A stretch of 64,000 bases of DNA from positions 1-64,000 of the forward strand of contig JAKSUV010000002.1 of NCBI GenBank assembly GCA_024408655.1, in the 5' to 3' direction. The notes under the pieces were generated by a model that was not told the origin of the DNA, ran no database searches, and saw only the letters and a program-made list of their open reading frames with translations. Below are positions 52,935-60,126 of the stretch, one piece after another (positions within the stretch are counted from its first letter, which is position 1; each line of letters opens with the position of its first letter). Source of the DNA: Bacilli bacterium (GTDB lineage: Bacteria > Bacillota_I > Bacilli_A > RFN20 > CAG-826). The position numbers were made by a program, and so were the translations under genes.

Positions 52935-53452
52935 AAATAGTTCTTCCAGTTATTAAGTTTACCACATTTTTTGAGTCGCGCGCGCAAAGGTTTTTCAAAG
53001 AGCCGATTAATCTTTGTTCTAATCGGATCTTCTTTGACTAATTTTTCGGTCAATAAAGTGCGAATATGCGCAGAATTTCCGCACTGGACATCGGTCATCA
53101 TTTGGTCGCCGATGATTAAACAATCATCCGGATTAATATTGAGAGCTCTTAATTTTCTTAGTAAGCGGCCCTTAAATGGTTTATTAACAAACGCAAGAAA
53201 TTCAATCTCTAAATCTTTCGCGTAAGTCCGGACTCGCTTACCGGTGTTATTACTCGTAATAACCGGCCGTAAACCATTCGCTTTTAATTGTTTAATATAA
53301 TCAATTGTCCGTTTGCTCGGTGTTTTTACGCGATACGATTCAAGTGTATTATCTAGGTCAAGTAGCAAAACTTTCACATGATTTTTCACGAAAAATTTTG
53401 GATCAATCTCGTAGAGATTATTCGCATGAAAAGTCGGAGTAAAACGCTTCAT
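52931..53452 (-). CDS. yqeG: HAD-superfamily phosphatase YqeG
   Basis: 173 residues, HAD IIIA type. Motif I LLLDLDNTLE (Asp32 and Asp34), motif II VITSNNTG, motif III/IV KPFKGRLLRK and CLIIGDQMMTDVQCGNSA. Probable cytosolic phosphatase acting in the YqeH ribosome-assembly group, substrate unknown. Overlaps the parC stop by one base (TAATG). Confidence 0.93.
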   Translation of the reverse strand: MKRFTPTFHANNLYEIDPKFFVKNHVKVLLLDLDNTLESYRVKTPSKRTIDYIKQLKANGLRPVITSNNTGKRVRTYAKDLEIEFLAFVNKPFKGRLLRKLRALNINPDDCLIIGDQMMTDVQCGNSAHIRTLLTEKLVKEDPIRTKINRLFEKPLRARLKKCGKLNNWKNYL

Positions 53453-56052
53453 TATTTTTGCTCGTCGTTATCTTCATCAAAGATGGAAATTTGCGTATAT
53501 TTAGCGGGTTTTTTCTCGTTATTAATCGGTTCGTTCGCTGGCTTTTCGCTCACTGGTTTAGGCTTATAAGTGGACACTAATTTTGGGTTCACCACTTCAC
53601 CATGGGAATATAAATATAAAAGCGTGTCGCGTTTAGCAATCCCAAGATTTGTCTTCGCGTATTTTTCAATTGGTGTGAAATAGAAATCATCAATCTTTAA
53701 ATCCACTAAGCCTTTGGCTTGACTAATCGCTAATAAATGAAGTTCACCTTCACTCCGATTAAATTTCTTCACACCCATAATTTTGTGTGGTTCACCTTTA
53801 AAGGATGGCATAATTAAGGTCGGTTTATTTAAGCGTTTAGTAATCGCGATATGTTCTTTATCAAACACCCGGTAATGCCCGTGATCAGTGATAATTAAGA
53901 TCTTATTCTTTTCGTCTTGTTGATAAACAAGCATTGCGGCAATATAGGTTTTATTTAGTTTAGCGGCTTTCACTCCACCCGCCTTTGGACCAATCGGGGT
54001 TAATACTTCTTCGGGATAATACACCGCTTCCCCACTTCCCATAAAGAGCATGATGTTATCCGCTCCGGTACTAATCGCAACATCGACGAGTCGATCAGTG
54101 TTAAGTAAACGGAACGCAGTGTATAAACGGTTACAACGAGTTAGATAAAAGTCCGCCATCGCGGTCCGCTTAATTTGCCCATTCCGACTCACTAAAATAA
54201 AGAAGAGATCTTTCCGGAAACTCTTTAAAGTAAAGGCCCGGACAAATCGATCTTCCATCGCATTATAGTTAATGTGATAAGAGAGTTGTTTTCCTTCTTC
54301 TTTCCAACGGATTTCGGGAATTTCGTGGACCGGGATCACAATAAAATTACCGTGTTCAGTGAAAGCAATTAAATAATCTTCGGTGTTACATTGATTATTA
54401 TAAATAATCACGTCGCCTTCTTTGACACCAGGTAACGACTCTTCACTACTCTTAAAGCTCTTGAGTGAACTCCGTTTTATATAGCCATCACGGGTGAGAC
54501 AAACCATCACGTCTTCTTTATTAATTAAGTCGCGTTGATCAAACACCTTTTCTTCCATCGCCACTTCACGAATTTCGGTCCGGCGCGGATTACTATATTC
54601 ACGTTGAATCACGCGTAAATCCTTAATAATTTCGCGGTTAAGCACTTCGCGGTCACTTAAGATTTCTTTTAAGCGCTTAATCTCAACATCTAAGTTTTTC
54701 TTCTCTTGATTGAGCGTACTCATATCCGTATGCGAAAGCTTATATAAAGGCATCATCACGATGGCTTCGCTTTGCGCTTCACTAAATTTATACGCTTCGG
54801 CGAGCTTAGCTTTTGCGTCCGCTTTATCGTTACTCTTTTTAATAATCCGAATCACTTCATCTAGATGCGCAATTGCTTTAATAAGACCATCAACAATTTC
54901 TAAACGTGCTTTATTTTTATCTAAATTATATTGCGAAACCCGGGTGACTACATCCACTTGGTGAGCAATATAACAATCAATATATTCAAGGATATTTAAG
55001 GTCCGTGGGTGGCCATCAACAATCGCCACCATATTCGCGGTATAGCTAGAAGTTAAGCCGGTTTTCGTCATTAAATATTTTAAAATCGCATCCGGATTAA
55101 CTGACTTCTTACAATCAACCACAATCTTTAAACCATGGCGGTCACTTTCATCACGAACTTCAATGATACCTTCAATTACTTTCTTATGACGAATCTCATC
55201 GATTTCGTGAACGATGTTAATCTTTACCGCTTTATAAGGAATCTCGGTAATGACAATTTTATTAACGCCATCTTCGTTTCTCACAATTTCGGCTTTCGCC
55301 GCTACCTCAATTCGACCATGTCCCGTTGCGTAAATATTTTTTAAGCCTTCGCTAGAAGAAATGACGCCACCGGTTGGGAAATCCGGGCCTTTAATAAACT
55401 CCATTAAATCAAGGGGTTCGACCCGCACACGCCGAATCCGGTAAATGACTGCTTCAATTAATTCACGTAAATTGTGGGGAGGGATTTCGGTTGCCATCGC
55501 GACGGCAATGCCTTCCGCCCCGTTAACGAGTAAGTTTGGGAAACGGGCTGGCAAAACCACCGGTTCATATTCGGTATCATCGTAAGTTAAAATTTTATCA
55601 ACTGCGTTTTTATTTAAATCACGGACCAGTTCATCCGCTAAAGCGCTGAGCTTAGCTTCAGTGTAACGATAGGCGGCTGGGATATCGCCATCAATACTAC
55701 CATTATTACCTTGAAAGGTAATAAGCGGCATCCGGACTTTCCAATCTTGGCTCATCCGGGCTAAAGCTTCGTAGACCGAAGTATCACCATGCGGGTGATA
55801 TTTACCAATGACATCACCAACAATCTTCGCGCACTTTCTGGTCTTATAAGCGCTCGTGTTTTTATTCGCCCACATCGAGTAAATAATGCGCCGTTGCACT
55901 GGTTTTAAACCATCACGCGCATCCGGAATCGCCCGATCTTGAATGACATATTTCGCGTAAATTCCGTACCGGTCACCCATGACATCATCAAGGGCTTCGA
56001 CCGAAATATTTTCGCGAATCACTGGCTCTTCAACTTTCTTTTTCCGACTCAT
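53452..56052 (-). CDS. parC: DNA topoisomerase IV subunit A
   Basis: 866 residues. Winged-helix and tower domains with the ParC-type NNGSIDGDIPAAYRYTEAKLS around the active-site Tyr, NLLVNGAEGIAVAMATEIPPHN and a C-terminal beta-pinwheel lacking the GyrA-box (QRRGG...G) of gyrase. The quinolone-determining region reads GKYHPHGDTSVYEA, with Thr at the position that is Ser in staphylococcal GrlA. Works with ParE (next upstream, 1-base overlap) to decatenate daughter chromosomes, fitting its position near the terminus. Ends in a lysine/proline-rich tail. Confidence 0.95.
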   Translation of the reverse strand: MSRKKKVEEPVIRENISVEALDDVMGDRYGIYAKYVIQDRAIPDARDGLKPVQRRIIYSMWANKNTSAYKTRKCAKIVGDVIGKYHPHGDTSVYEALARMSQDWKVRMPLITFQGNNGSIDGDIPAAYRYTEAKLSALADELVRDLNKNAVDKILTYDDTEYEPVVLPARFPNLLVNGAEGIAVAMATEIPPHNLRELIEAVIYRIRRVRVEPLDLMEFIKGPDFPTGGVISSSEGLKNIYATGHGRIEVAAKAEIVRNEDGVNKIVITEIPYKAVKINIVHEIDEIRHKKVIEGIIEVRDESDRHGLKIVVDCKKSVNPDAILKYLMTKTGLTSSYTANMVAIVDGHPRTLNILEYIDCYIAHQVDVVTRVSQYNLDKNKARLEIVDGLIKAIAHLDEVIRIIKKSNDKADAKAKLAEAYKFSEAQSEAIVMMPLYKLSHTDMSTLNQEKKNLDVEIKRLKEILSDREVLNREIIKDLRVIQREYSNPRRTEIREVAMEEKVFDQRDLINKEDVMVCLTRDGYIKRSSLKSFKSSEESLPGVKEGDVIIYNNQCNTEDYLIAFTEHGNFIVIPVHEIPEIRWKEEGKQLSYHINYNAMEDRFVRAFTLKSFRKDLFFILVSRNGQIKRTAMADFYLTRCNRLYTAFRLLNTDRLVDVAISTGADNIMLFMGSGEAVYYPEEVLTPIGPKAGGVKAAKLNKTYIAAMLVYQQDEKNKILIITDHGHYRVFDKEHIAITKRLNKPTLIMPSFKGEPHKIMGVKKFNRSEGELHLLAISQAKGLVDLKIDDFYFTPIEKYAKTNLGIAKRDTLLYLYSHGEVVNPKLVSTYKPKPVSEKPANEPINNEKKPAKYTQISIFDEDNDEQK

Positions 56053-57971
56053 TATTTAATTTCCTCGAAATTATCTTTCTCAGTAAAATCAACGTTTTCT
56101 GCCACCCATTTCCGGCGTAGCGATGCGTCTTTTCCCATTAAAACCGCGACGCGCGATTCGACAAGTAATGGATCATCAATCCGAATACGCACAAGTAAAC
56201 GGTGACGAGGATTCATCGTGGTATTCCAAAGTTGTTCGGCGTCCATTTCGCCTAACCCTTTAAAGCGACTAATCTCGTAGCCACGGCCGACTTCCGCTTT
56301 CGCTTCTTCTAAGTCATTATCACGCCAAGCATAGCGTTCTTTTTTGTCTTTATAAACTCGGTATAATGGCGGAACTGCAACATAGACCATCCCACTAGTA
56401 ATAAGGGGGCGCATGTAGTGATAAAAGAAAGTTAATAAAAGGGTTTGGATGTGCGCACCATCAGTATCCGCGTCGGTCATAATAATGATTTTCCCATAAC
56501 GGGAATCATTCACATCAAATTCACTACCAACGCCAGCACCAATCGTGTTAATAATCGTGGCAAACTCTTCGTTTTTTAGCATCCGTTCCATCGTAATTGA
56601 ATCGGTATTTAATGGTTTTCCACGAAGTGGAAGAATGGCTTGATGAAGCCGGTCACGCCCTTTACGGGCGGAGCCACCCGCGGATTCGCCTTCAACAATG
56701 AAGAGTTCGTTCCGGGCGTAGTCTTTACTTTGCGCTGGAGTCAATTTATCCGAGAGAATAATTTCGCGATTTTTCTTTTTACCGCGCGCTTCGTCTTTAG
56801 CTTTTCTTGCGGCCATACGGGCTTGTTGTGATTCAACACATTTTTGAATAAGTTTTAAGGCAAGTTCGCTATTTTCGTTTAAGTAATAAGTGAGTTTAGT
56901 GTAAATAAAATTGTTGACTAAGGCGGTCGCTTCTGGGGTACCTAGTTTACCTTTTGTTTGACCTTCGTATTCAAGTTTTTCTTCCGGAATCCGTAAGGAT
57001 AAAATCGCGGTTAAACCTTCCCGAATATCGCCACCTTCAAGCTTTTTACCATGGAGCAAATCTTTCTCTTCCGCGTAATCATTGACCGCCCGAGTGATAC
57101 CAAGTTTAAAGCCGGTTTCGTGAGTACCACCATCGTGAGTGCGAACGTTGTTCGCGTAGCTATAAATGTTCTCGTTATAATCGTTACTACAATATTGGAA
57201 CGCCACTTCCATCTTGATGTCGTTACTATCATCGGTAAAGGAAACCACTGGTCCAATCGGGGTTTTATTTTCATTTAACGCGGCGACATATTCTTTTAGT
57301 CCCTCGTTATATAAATATTCGACTGTGTTATAAGGAATGCTCCGTTGATCAGTCACAATAAATTTTACTTTTTTAAGTAAAAACGCGGATTCTTGTAGGT
57401 GTTTAGTAATGGTATCCCAACGGAAATCAACACTACTAAAGATCTTCTTATCCGGTTTAAAACGAACGATGGTTCCGGTCTTCCGGGTTTCCCCAATCAC
57501 TTTTAGTGGCTCCACTAACTTGCCACCTTTTTCGTAGCGCGTATGGTAAATCTTACCATCCCGCATCACGGTTACATCAAGCCACTCACTAAGCGCATTG
57601 GTGACGGAGGCGCCAACGCCATGTAATCCCGCGGAGTTACTGTACACTTTGTTAGAAAACTTACCACCACTATGGAGAGTTGAGAAAATAAGATGAACCG
57701 CCGGAACATTGTATTTCTTTTGGATGCCACACGGAATCCCACGTCCATGGTCTTCGACACTTAAAGAACCGTCCCGGTGGATGATTAAAGTGATCGTGTC
57801 ACCATAGCCACTTAACGCTTCGTCAATCGCGTTATCGACAATTTCCCAAACGAGGTGATGAAGGCCACTAAGGTTCGTCGAGCCAATATACATGGCTGGG
57901 CGTTTTCTTACGCCTTCAAGCCCTTCGAGGACTTCGATATCGTTTGCATCATAATTGCGATTATTCGCCAT
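56052..57971 (-). CDS. parE: DNA topoisomerase IV subunit B
   Basis: 639 residues. GHKL ATPase (EIVDNAIDEALSGYGD, DHGRGIPCG, GLHGVGASVTNALS), transducer, and TOPRIM domain (FIVEGESAGGSARKGRDR, MTDADTDGAHIQTLL). IGAGVGSEF in place of the IGTGIG of GyrB, and RKRPAMYIGS start, identify ParE rather than GyrB. Forms topoisomerase IV with ParC. Its own promoter (57983-58012) gives an almost leaderless message with no ribosome site. Confidence 0.95.
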   Translation of the reverse strand: MANNRNYDANDIEVLEGLEGVRKRPAMYIGSTNLSGLHHLVWEIVDNAIDEALSGYGDTITLIIHRDGSLSVEDHGRGIPCGIQKKYNVPAVHLIFSTLHSGGKFSNKVYSNSAGLHGVGASVTNALSEWLDVTVMRDGKIYHTRYEKGGKLVEPLKVIGETRKTGTIVRFKPDKKIFSSVDFRWDTITKHLQESAFLLKKVKFIVTDQRSIPYNTVEYLYNEGLKEYVAALNENKTPIGPVVSFTDDSNDIKMEVAFQYCSNDYNENIYSYANNVRTHDGGTHETGFKLGITRAVNDYAEEKDLLHGKKLEGGDIREGLTAILSLRIPEEKLEYEGQTKGKLGTPEATALVNNFIYTKLTYYLNENSELALKLIQKCVESQQARMAARKAKDEARGKKKNREIILSDKLTPAQSKDYARNELFIVEGESAGGSARKGRDRLHQAILPLRGKPLNTDSITMERMLKNEEFATIINTIGAGVGSEFDVNDSRYGKIIIMTDADTDGAHIQTLLLTFFYHYMRPLITSGMVYVAVPPLYRVYKDKKERYAWRDNDLEEAKAEVGRGYEISRFKGLGEMDAEQLWNTTMNPRHRLLVRIRIDDPLLVESRVAVLMGKDASLRRKWVAENVDFTEKDNFEEIK

Positions 57972-57982
57972 AACAATTTAAG

Positions 57983-58012
57983 ATTTTAGCACAAGGGAAA
58001 ACGAAAAATCAA
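57983..58012 (-). promoter_or_regulatory. Promoter of the parE-parC-yqe operon
   Basis: On the minus strand: TTGATT (58012-58007), 18-base spacer containing TG just before TAAAAT (57988-57983). Predicted start is about 5 bases before the parE ATG; no SD sequence. Confidence 0.7.
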
Positions 58013-58239
58013 AAAACATTTTCGCGAGTGAGCATAATTGCGCGATGAAAAAATCGAGTTATCTTCTCGCGCACACCAAAGGAAAATTTATCATAAAATT
58101 TAGCCATAATTTGTCGAAAAATCAAGACGCATAAATCGGACAAAAATATTGATTAAATTCTCGATAAATTTCTTCGTATAGTCAATAACATAATTTAGTT
58201 TTAATTTAGTAGTTTAGTAGTTTTTATTATTTATATATA
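58013..58239. other. Non-coding AT-rich stretch between yneF and parE
   Basis: With the adjoining promoter and terminator this is a 318-base gap without a gene. It holds an interrupted inverted repeat (CGCGAG at 58023-58028, CTCGCG at 58066-58071) enclosing a smaller CGAT/ATCG hairpin with a GAAAAA loop (58043-58056), just upstream of the parE promoter, and two ATTTAGTAG-type repeats (58204-58221). I see no coding frame, no DnaA-box cluster and no known riboswitch. Confidence 0.5.
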
Positions 58240-58270
58240 AATAAAAAGGCAAGAACTTAATCTTGCCTCT
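58240..58270 (-). terminator. Terminator after yneF (minus strand)
   Basis: AGGCAAGA (minus strand 58268-58261) pairs with TCTTGCCT (58254-58247) over a six-base loop, followed by TTTTTATTT on the minus strand. Ends the rpmG-efp-yneF run and separates it from parE. Confidence 0.9.
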
Positions 58271-58289
58271 TAATTTTAATCTAACCAAA

Positions 58290-58508
58290 TTATTGGCTAT
58301 TTTTCATGTTTTGAATGACTGCACGAATTTGGGCTTCACTGGGCTTACGTCCCATTGACATAAACATCGCCCGAATCATGTTCTCGTTGATTGGTGGGTT
58401 CTTCTTGAGCTCATGCTTCATAAGTTTTCTAGCGCCTAAGAAACCAACCACGAGGCCCACGAAAAGTAAACCAATCGCTAAGCCAAACCAACTTCCATTC
58501 CAATCCAT
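58290..58508 (-). CDS. YneF/UPF0154 family small membrane protein
   Basis: 72 residues: one N-terminal membrane helix (WFGLAIGLLFVGLVVGFLGARKLM) followed by the signature KKNPPINENMIRAMFMSMGRKPSEAQIRAVIQNM, typical of YneF of Firmicutes and Mollicutes. Function unknown, cell membrane. TTAGGAGGAG ribosome site about 7 bases before the ATG, one of the strongest in the window. Confidence 0.93.
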   Translation of the reverse strand: MDWNGSWFGLAIGLLFVGLVVGFLGARKLMKHELKKNPPINENMIRAMFMSMGRKPSEAQIRAVIQNMKNSQ

Positions 58509-58527
58509 AATTTTCTCCTCCTAAATA

Positions 58528-59091
58528 TTATTGATTGACCCGGCCATCATAATCACCGGTATCCGTTCTTACGTAAATTGTTTCACCATTATCAATAAAT
58601 AACGGGACCTTAACTTGGTAGCCAGTTTCAAGTTTTGCATTCTTCATCGCGGACTTCACTGTGTCACCACGCACCGCAGGTTCACAATCGACAATCTTTA
58701 AAGCGACCTTCACGGGCATACTAATACCTAAGATCTCATCGTTATACGATAAGACATCAATTTCGGTATTCGCGACTAAGAAATTCATTTCCCATTTTAA
58801 CCGTTCATGGGGAATTTCGATTTGTTCATAAGTCGTGTTATCCATAAAACATAACCCCATGCCACTATCATAAAGATAGCTCATCTTCTTTTTATCGAGC
58901 CGGACTACATCAACCATGTAGCCACTGTTCCGCGAAAGTTCAATAATCGCACCCGTGCGAACATTTTTCACTTTGACTTTCGCCACCATTTTTCTCATCG
59001 CGGTCTTATTTAATAAGATGTCCATGACGACAAACATTTGGTTCTCATCGATAAAATAATTACCGGGTCTTAATTCAGTTACATTTACCAT
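58528..59091 (-). CDS. efp: Translation elongation factor P with altered acceptor loop
   Basis: 187 residues, three beta-barrel domains: KOW-like N-terminus, then MSYLYDSG, GISMPVKVALKIVDCEPAVRGDT and a normal C-terminal end (VKVPLFIDNGETIYVRTDTGDYDGRV). It rescues ribosomes stalled at polyproline. The domain I loop that is VKPGKGAAF in B. subtilis reads NKTAMRKMV here; an ungapped alignment puts Met32 at the position of the modifiable Lys32. AAGGAG ribosome site upstream. Confidence 0.95.
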   Translation of the reverse strand: MVNVTELRPGNYFIDENQMFVVMDILLNKTAMRKMVAKVKVKNVRTGAIIELSRNSGYMVDVVRLDKKKMSYLYDSGMGLCFMDNTTYEQIEIPHERLKWEMNFLVANTEIDVLSYNDEILGISMPVKVALKIVDCEPAVRGDTVKSAMKNAKLETGYQVKVPLFIDNGETIYVRTDTGDYDGRVNQ

Positions 59092-59134
59092 TGTTTATTT
59101 CTCCTTCAAGCTTTTACTATTATACACGAACTAC

Positions 59135-59749
59135 TTATAGATACTCATTTTTTACGAAACGATATTCATCTTTTAGAGTGGTTTTATTACCGTGTCCCGG
59201 ATAAACAATTGTCTCCATGGGTAAGGTGAATAACTTTGTTAATGACTCGCGAATCTTCCGTGGCTCACTCGTGGGTAAATCACTCCGCCCAATCGCGTTA
59301 AAGAATAAAGTGTCGCCCGTTAGAACGGTTTTTAATTCTGGTAAATAATAGCAAACGCTCCCGGCGGTATGAAAAGGCGTATGGATAACTTTAATGTGCA
59401 TGCCATAGAGATCTAATTCGTCTTGATCTTTTAATAATTTGGTCTTTACATCATCGACCGTGAATTGGTTTAATGACATAAACGAACAGTTATAGCGGCT
59501 ATTATGAAGAGCCGCTTCTTCCGCTTGATGAAGATAGACTGGCACCTTTTTCATCGTTTTTAGGCCCAAAGTATGATCATAGTGAGCGTGGGTGAGTAAG
59601 ACTCCACGGAGGGTTAATCCGCGCTTAGTAATGGCTTTAATTAAACAATCATGTTCGTTATAACCCGGGTCCACCACTAAACAATCATGTTCGTTAATTA
59701 AAAGATAGGTATTACAGTTGTGATTAAAAAAGATTAATTCAATTTTCAT
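59135..59749 (-). CDS. MBL-fold hydrolase (YqgX/glyoxalase II-like)
   Basis: 204 residues. Metal-binding THAHYDHTLG (near 53-62), a further HTAGS, GDTLFFNAIGRSDLP with the bridging Asp, and a final PGHG. The family includes hydroxyacylglutathione hydrolases and YqgX-type enzymes with unknown thioester substrates. Sits between rpmG and efp, as in many Firmicutes. Minus-strand TATATA lies just upstream of the ATG, leaving little leader. Confidence 0.9.
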   Translation of the reverse strand: MKIELIFFNHNCNTYLLINEHDCLVVDPGYNEHDCLIKAITKRGLTLRGVLLTHAHYDHTLGLKTMKKVPVYLHQAEEAALHNSRYNCSFMSLNQFTVDDVKTKLLKDQDELDLYGMHIKVIHTPFHTAGSVCYYLPELKTVLTGDTLFFNAIGRSDLPTSEPRKIRESLTKLFTLPMETIVYPGHGNKTTLKDEYRFVKNEYL

Positions 59750-59779
59750 ACCTTTATATATAAAGAGATAATCGAAAAA

Positions 59780-59932
59780 CTATTTTCTTTCCTTGTGAAC
59801 GGTTTCTTTTTTGCACCGTGAACAATACTTTTTCTTTTCAATCCGTTCCGGATGTTTACGTTTATTTTTGGTTGTAATATAGTTCTCTTCACCACAGACG
59901 GTACATTTTAAAATGATGTTCTCACGCGCCAT
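59780..59932 (-). CDS. rpmG: 50S ribosomal protein L33, zinc-binding form
   Basis: 50 residues from the ATG at 59932, chosen because GAGGAG lies 7 bases before it and the protein then starts [14 protein letters not shown] as usual; an upstream in-frame ATG would add a non-homologous extension. Two CxxC pairs (CTVC, CSRC) mark the zinc-containing variant. First gene of the minus-strand run, divergent from the ABC operon. Confidence 0.95.
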   Translation of the reverse strand: MARENIILKCTVCGEENYITTKNKRKHPERIEKKKYCSRCKKETVHKERK

Positions 59933-60002
59933 AAATTTCTCCTCAATTTGAGCACTAATTATCATATCACTAATCAGTAATATCGCAACTTTTTAATTTT
60001 CG

Positions 60003-60031
60003 TTGCCATATCATTTCATATATGAAATAAT
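60003..60031 (+). promoter_or_regulatory. Promoter with palindromic operator for the nucleoside ABC operon
   Basis: TTGCCA (60003-60008), 17-base spacer, AATAAT (60026-60031). The spacer is almost filled by a perfect 16-base palindrome, ATTTCATA/TATGAAAT (60013-60028), positioned where a bound repressor would block RNA polymerase. Predicted start near 60038. Confidence 0.7.
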
Positions 60032-60072
60032 ATATGGGTCATGAAACAAGAAAAAAGATGAGCTAATTACTC

Positions 60073-60095
60073 AGGGGGTAGTGCCCCTTTTTTTA
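60073..60095 (+). terminator. Terminator-like hairpin inside the leader of the ABC operon
   Basis: AGGGG (60073-60077) pairs with CCCCT (60084-60088) over GTAGTG and is followed by a run of seven or more T. It lies between the predicted start (60038) and the first gene (60127), with no upstream plus-strand gene to terminate, so it is an attenuator candidate. A TGAG/CTCA mini-hairpin (60059-60073) precedes and could compete with it. Confidence 0.7.
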
Positions 60096-60126
60096 TTGTT
60101 AATGATGGCTATCAAAGGAGAGAAAA

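Noticed and set aside
53452-57971. Reading parC/parE as gyrA/gyrB
   Set aside because: IGAGVGSEF in the B subunit and NNGSIDGDIPAAYRYTEA without a GyrA-box in the A subunit fit topoisomerase IV.
57972-58289. Replication origin in the gap upstream of parE
   Set aside because: No DnaA-box cluster, no dnaA/dnaN nearby, and a dif site 8 kb away marks the terminus instead.
60038-60126. Known riboswitch (preQ1 or purine) before the nucleoside ABC operon
   Set aside because: The leader is short and lacks the conserved cores of these aptamers that I could recognise; left as an unnamed attenuator.
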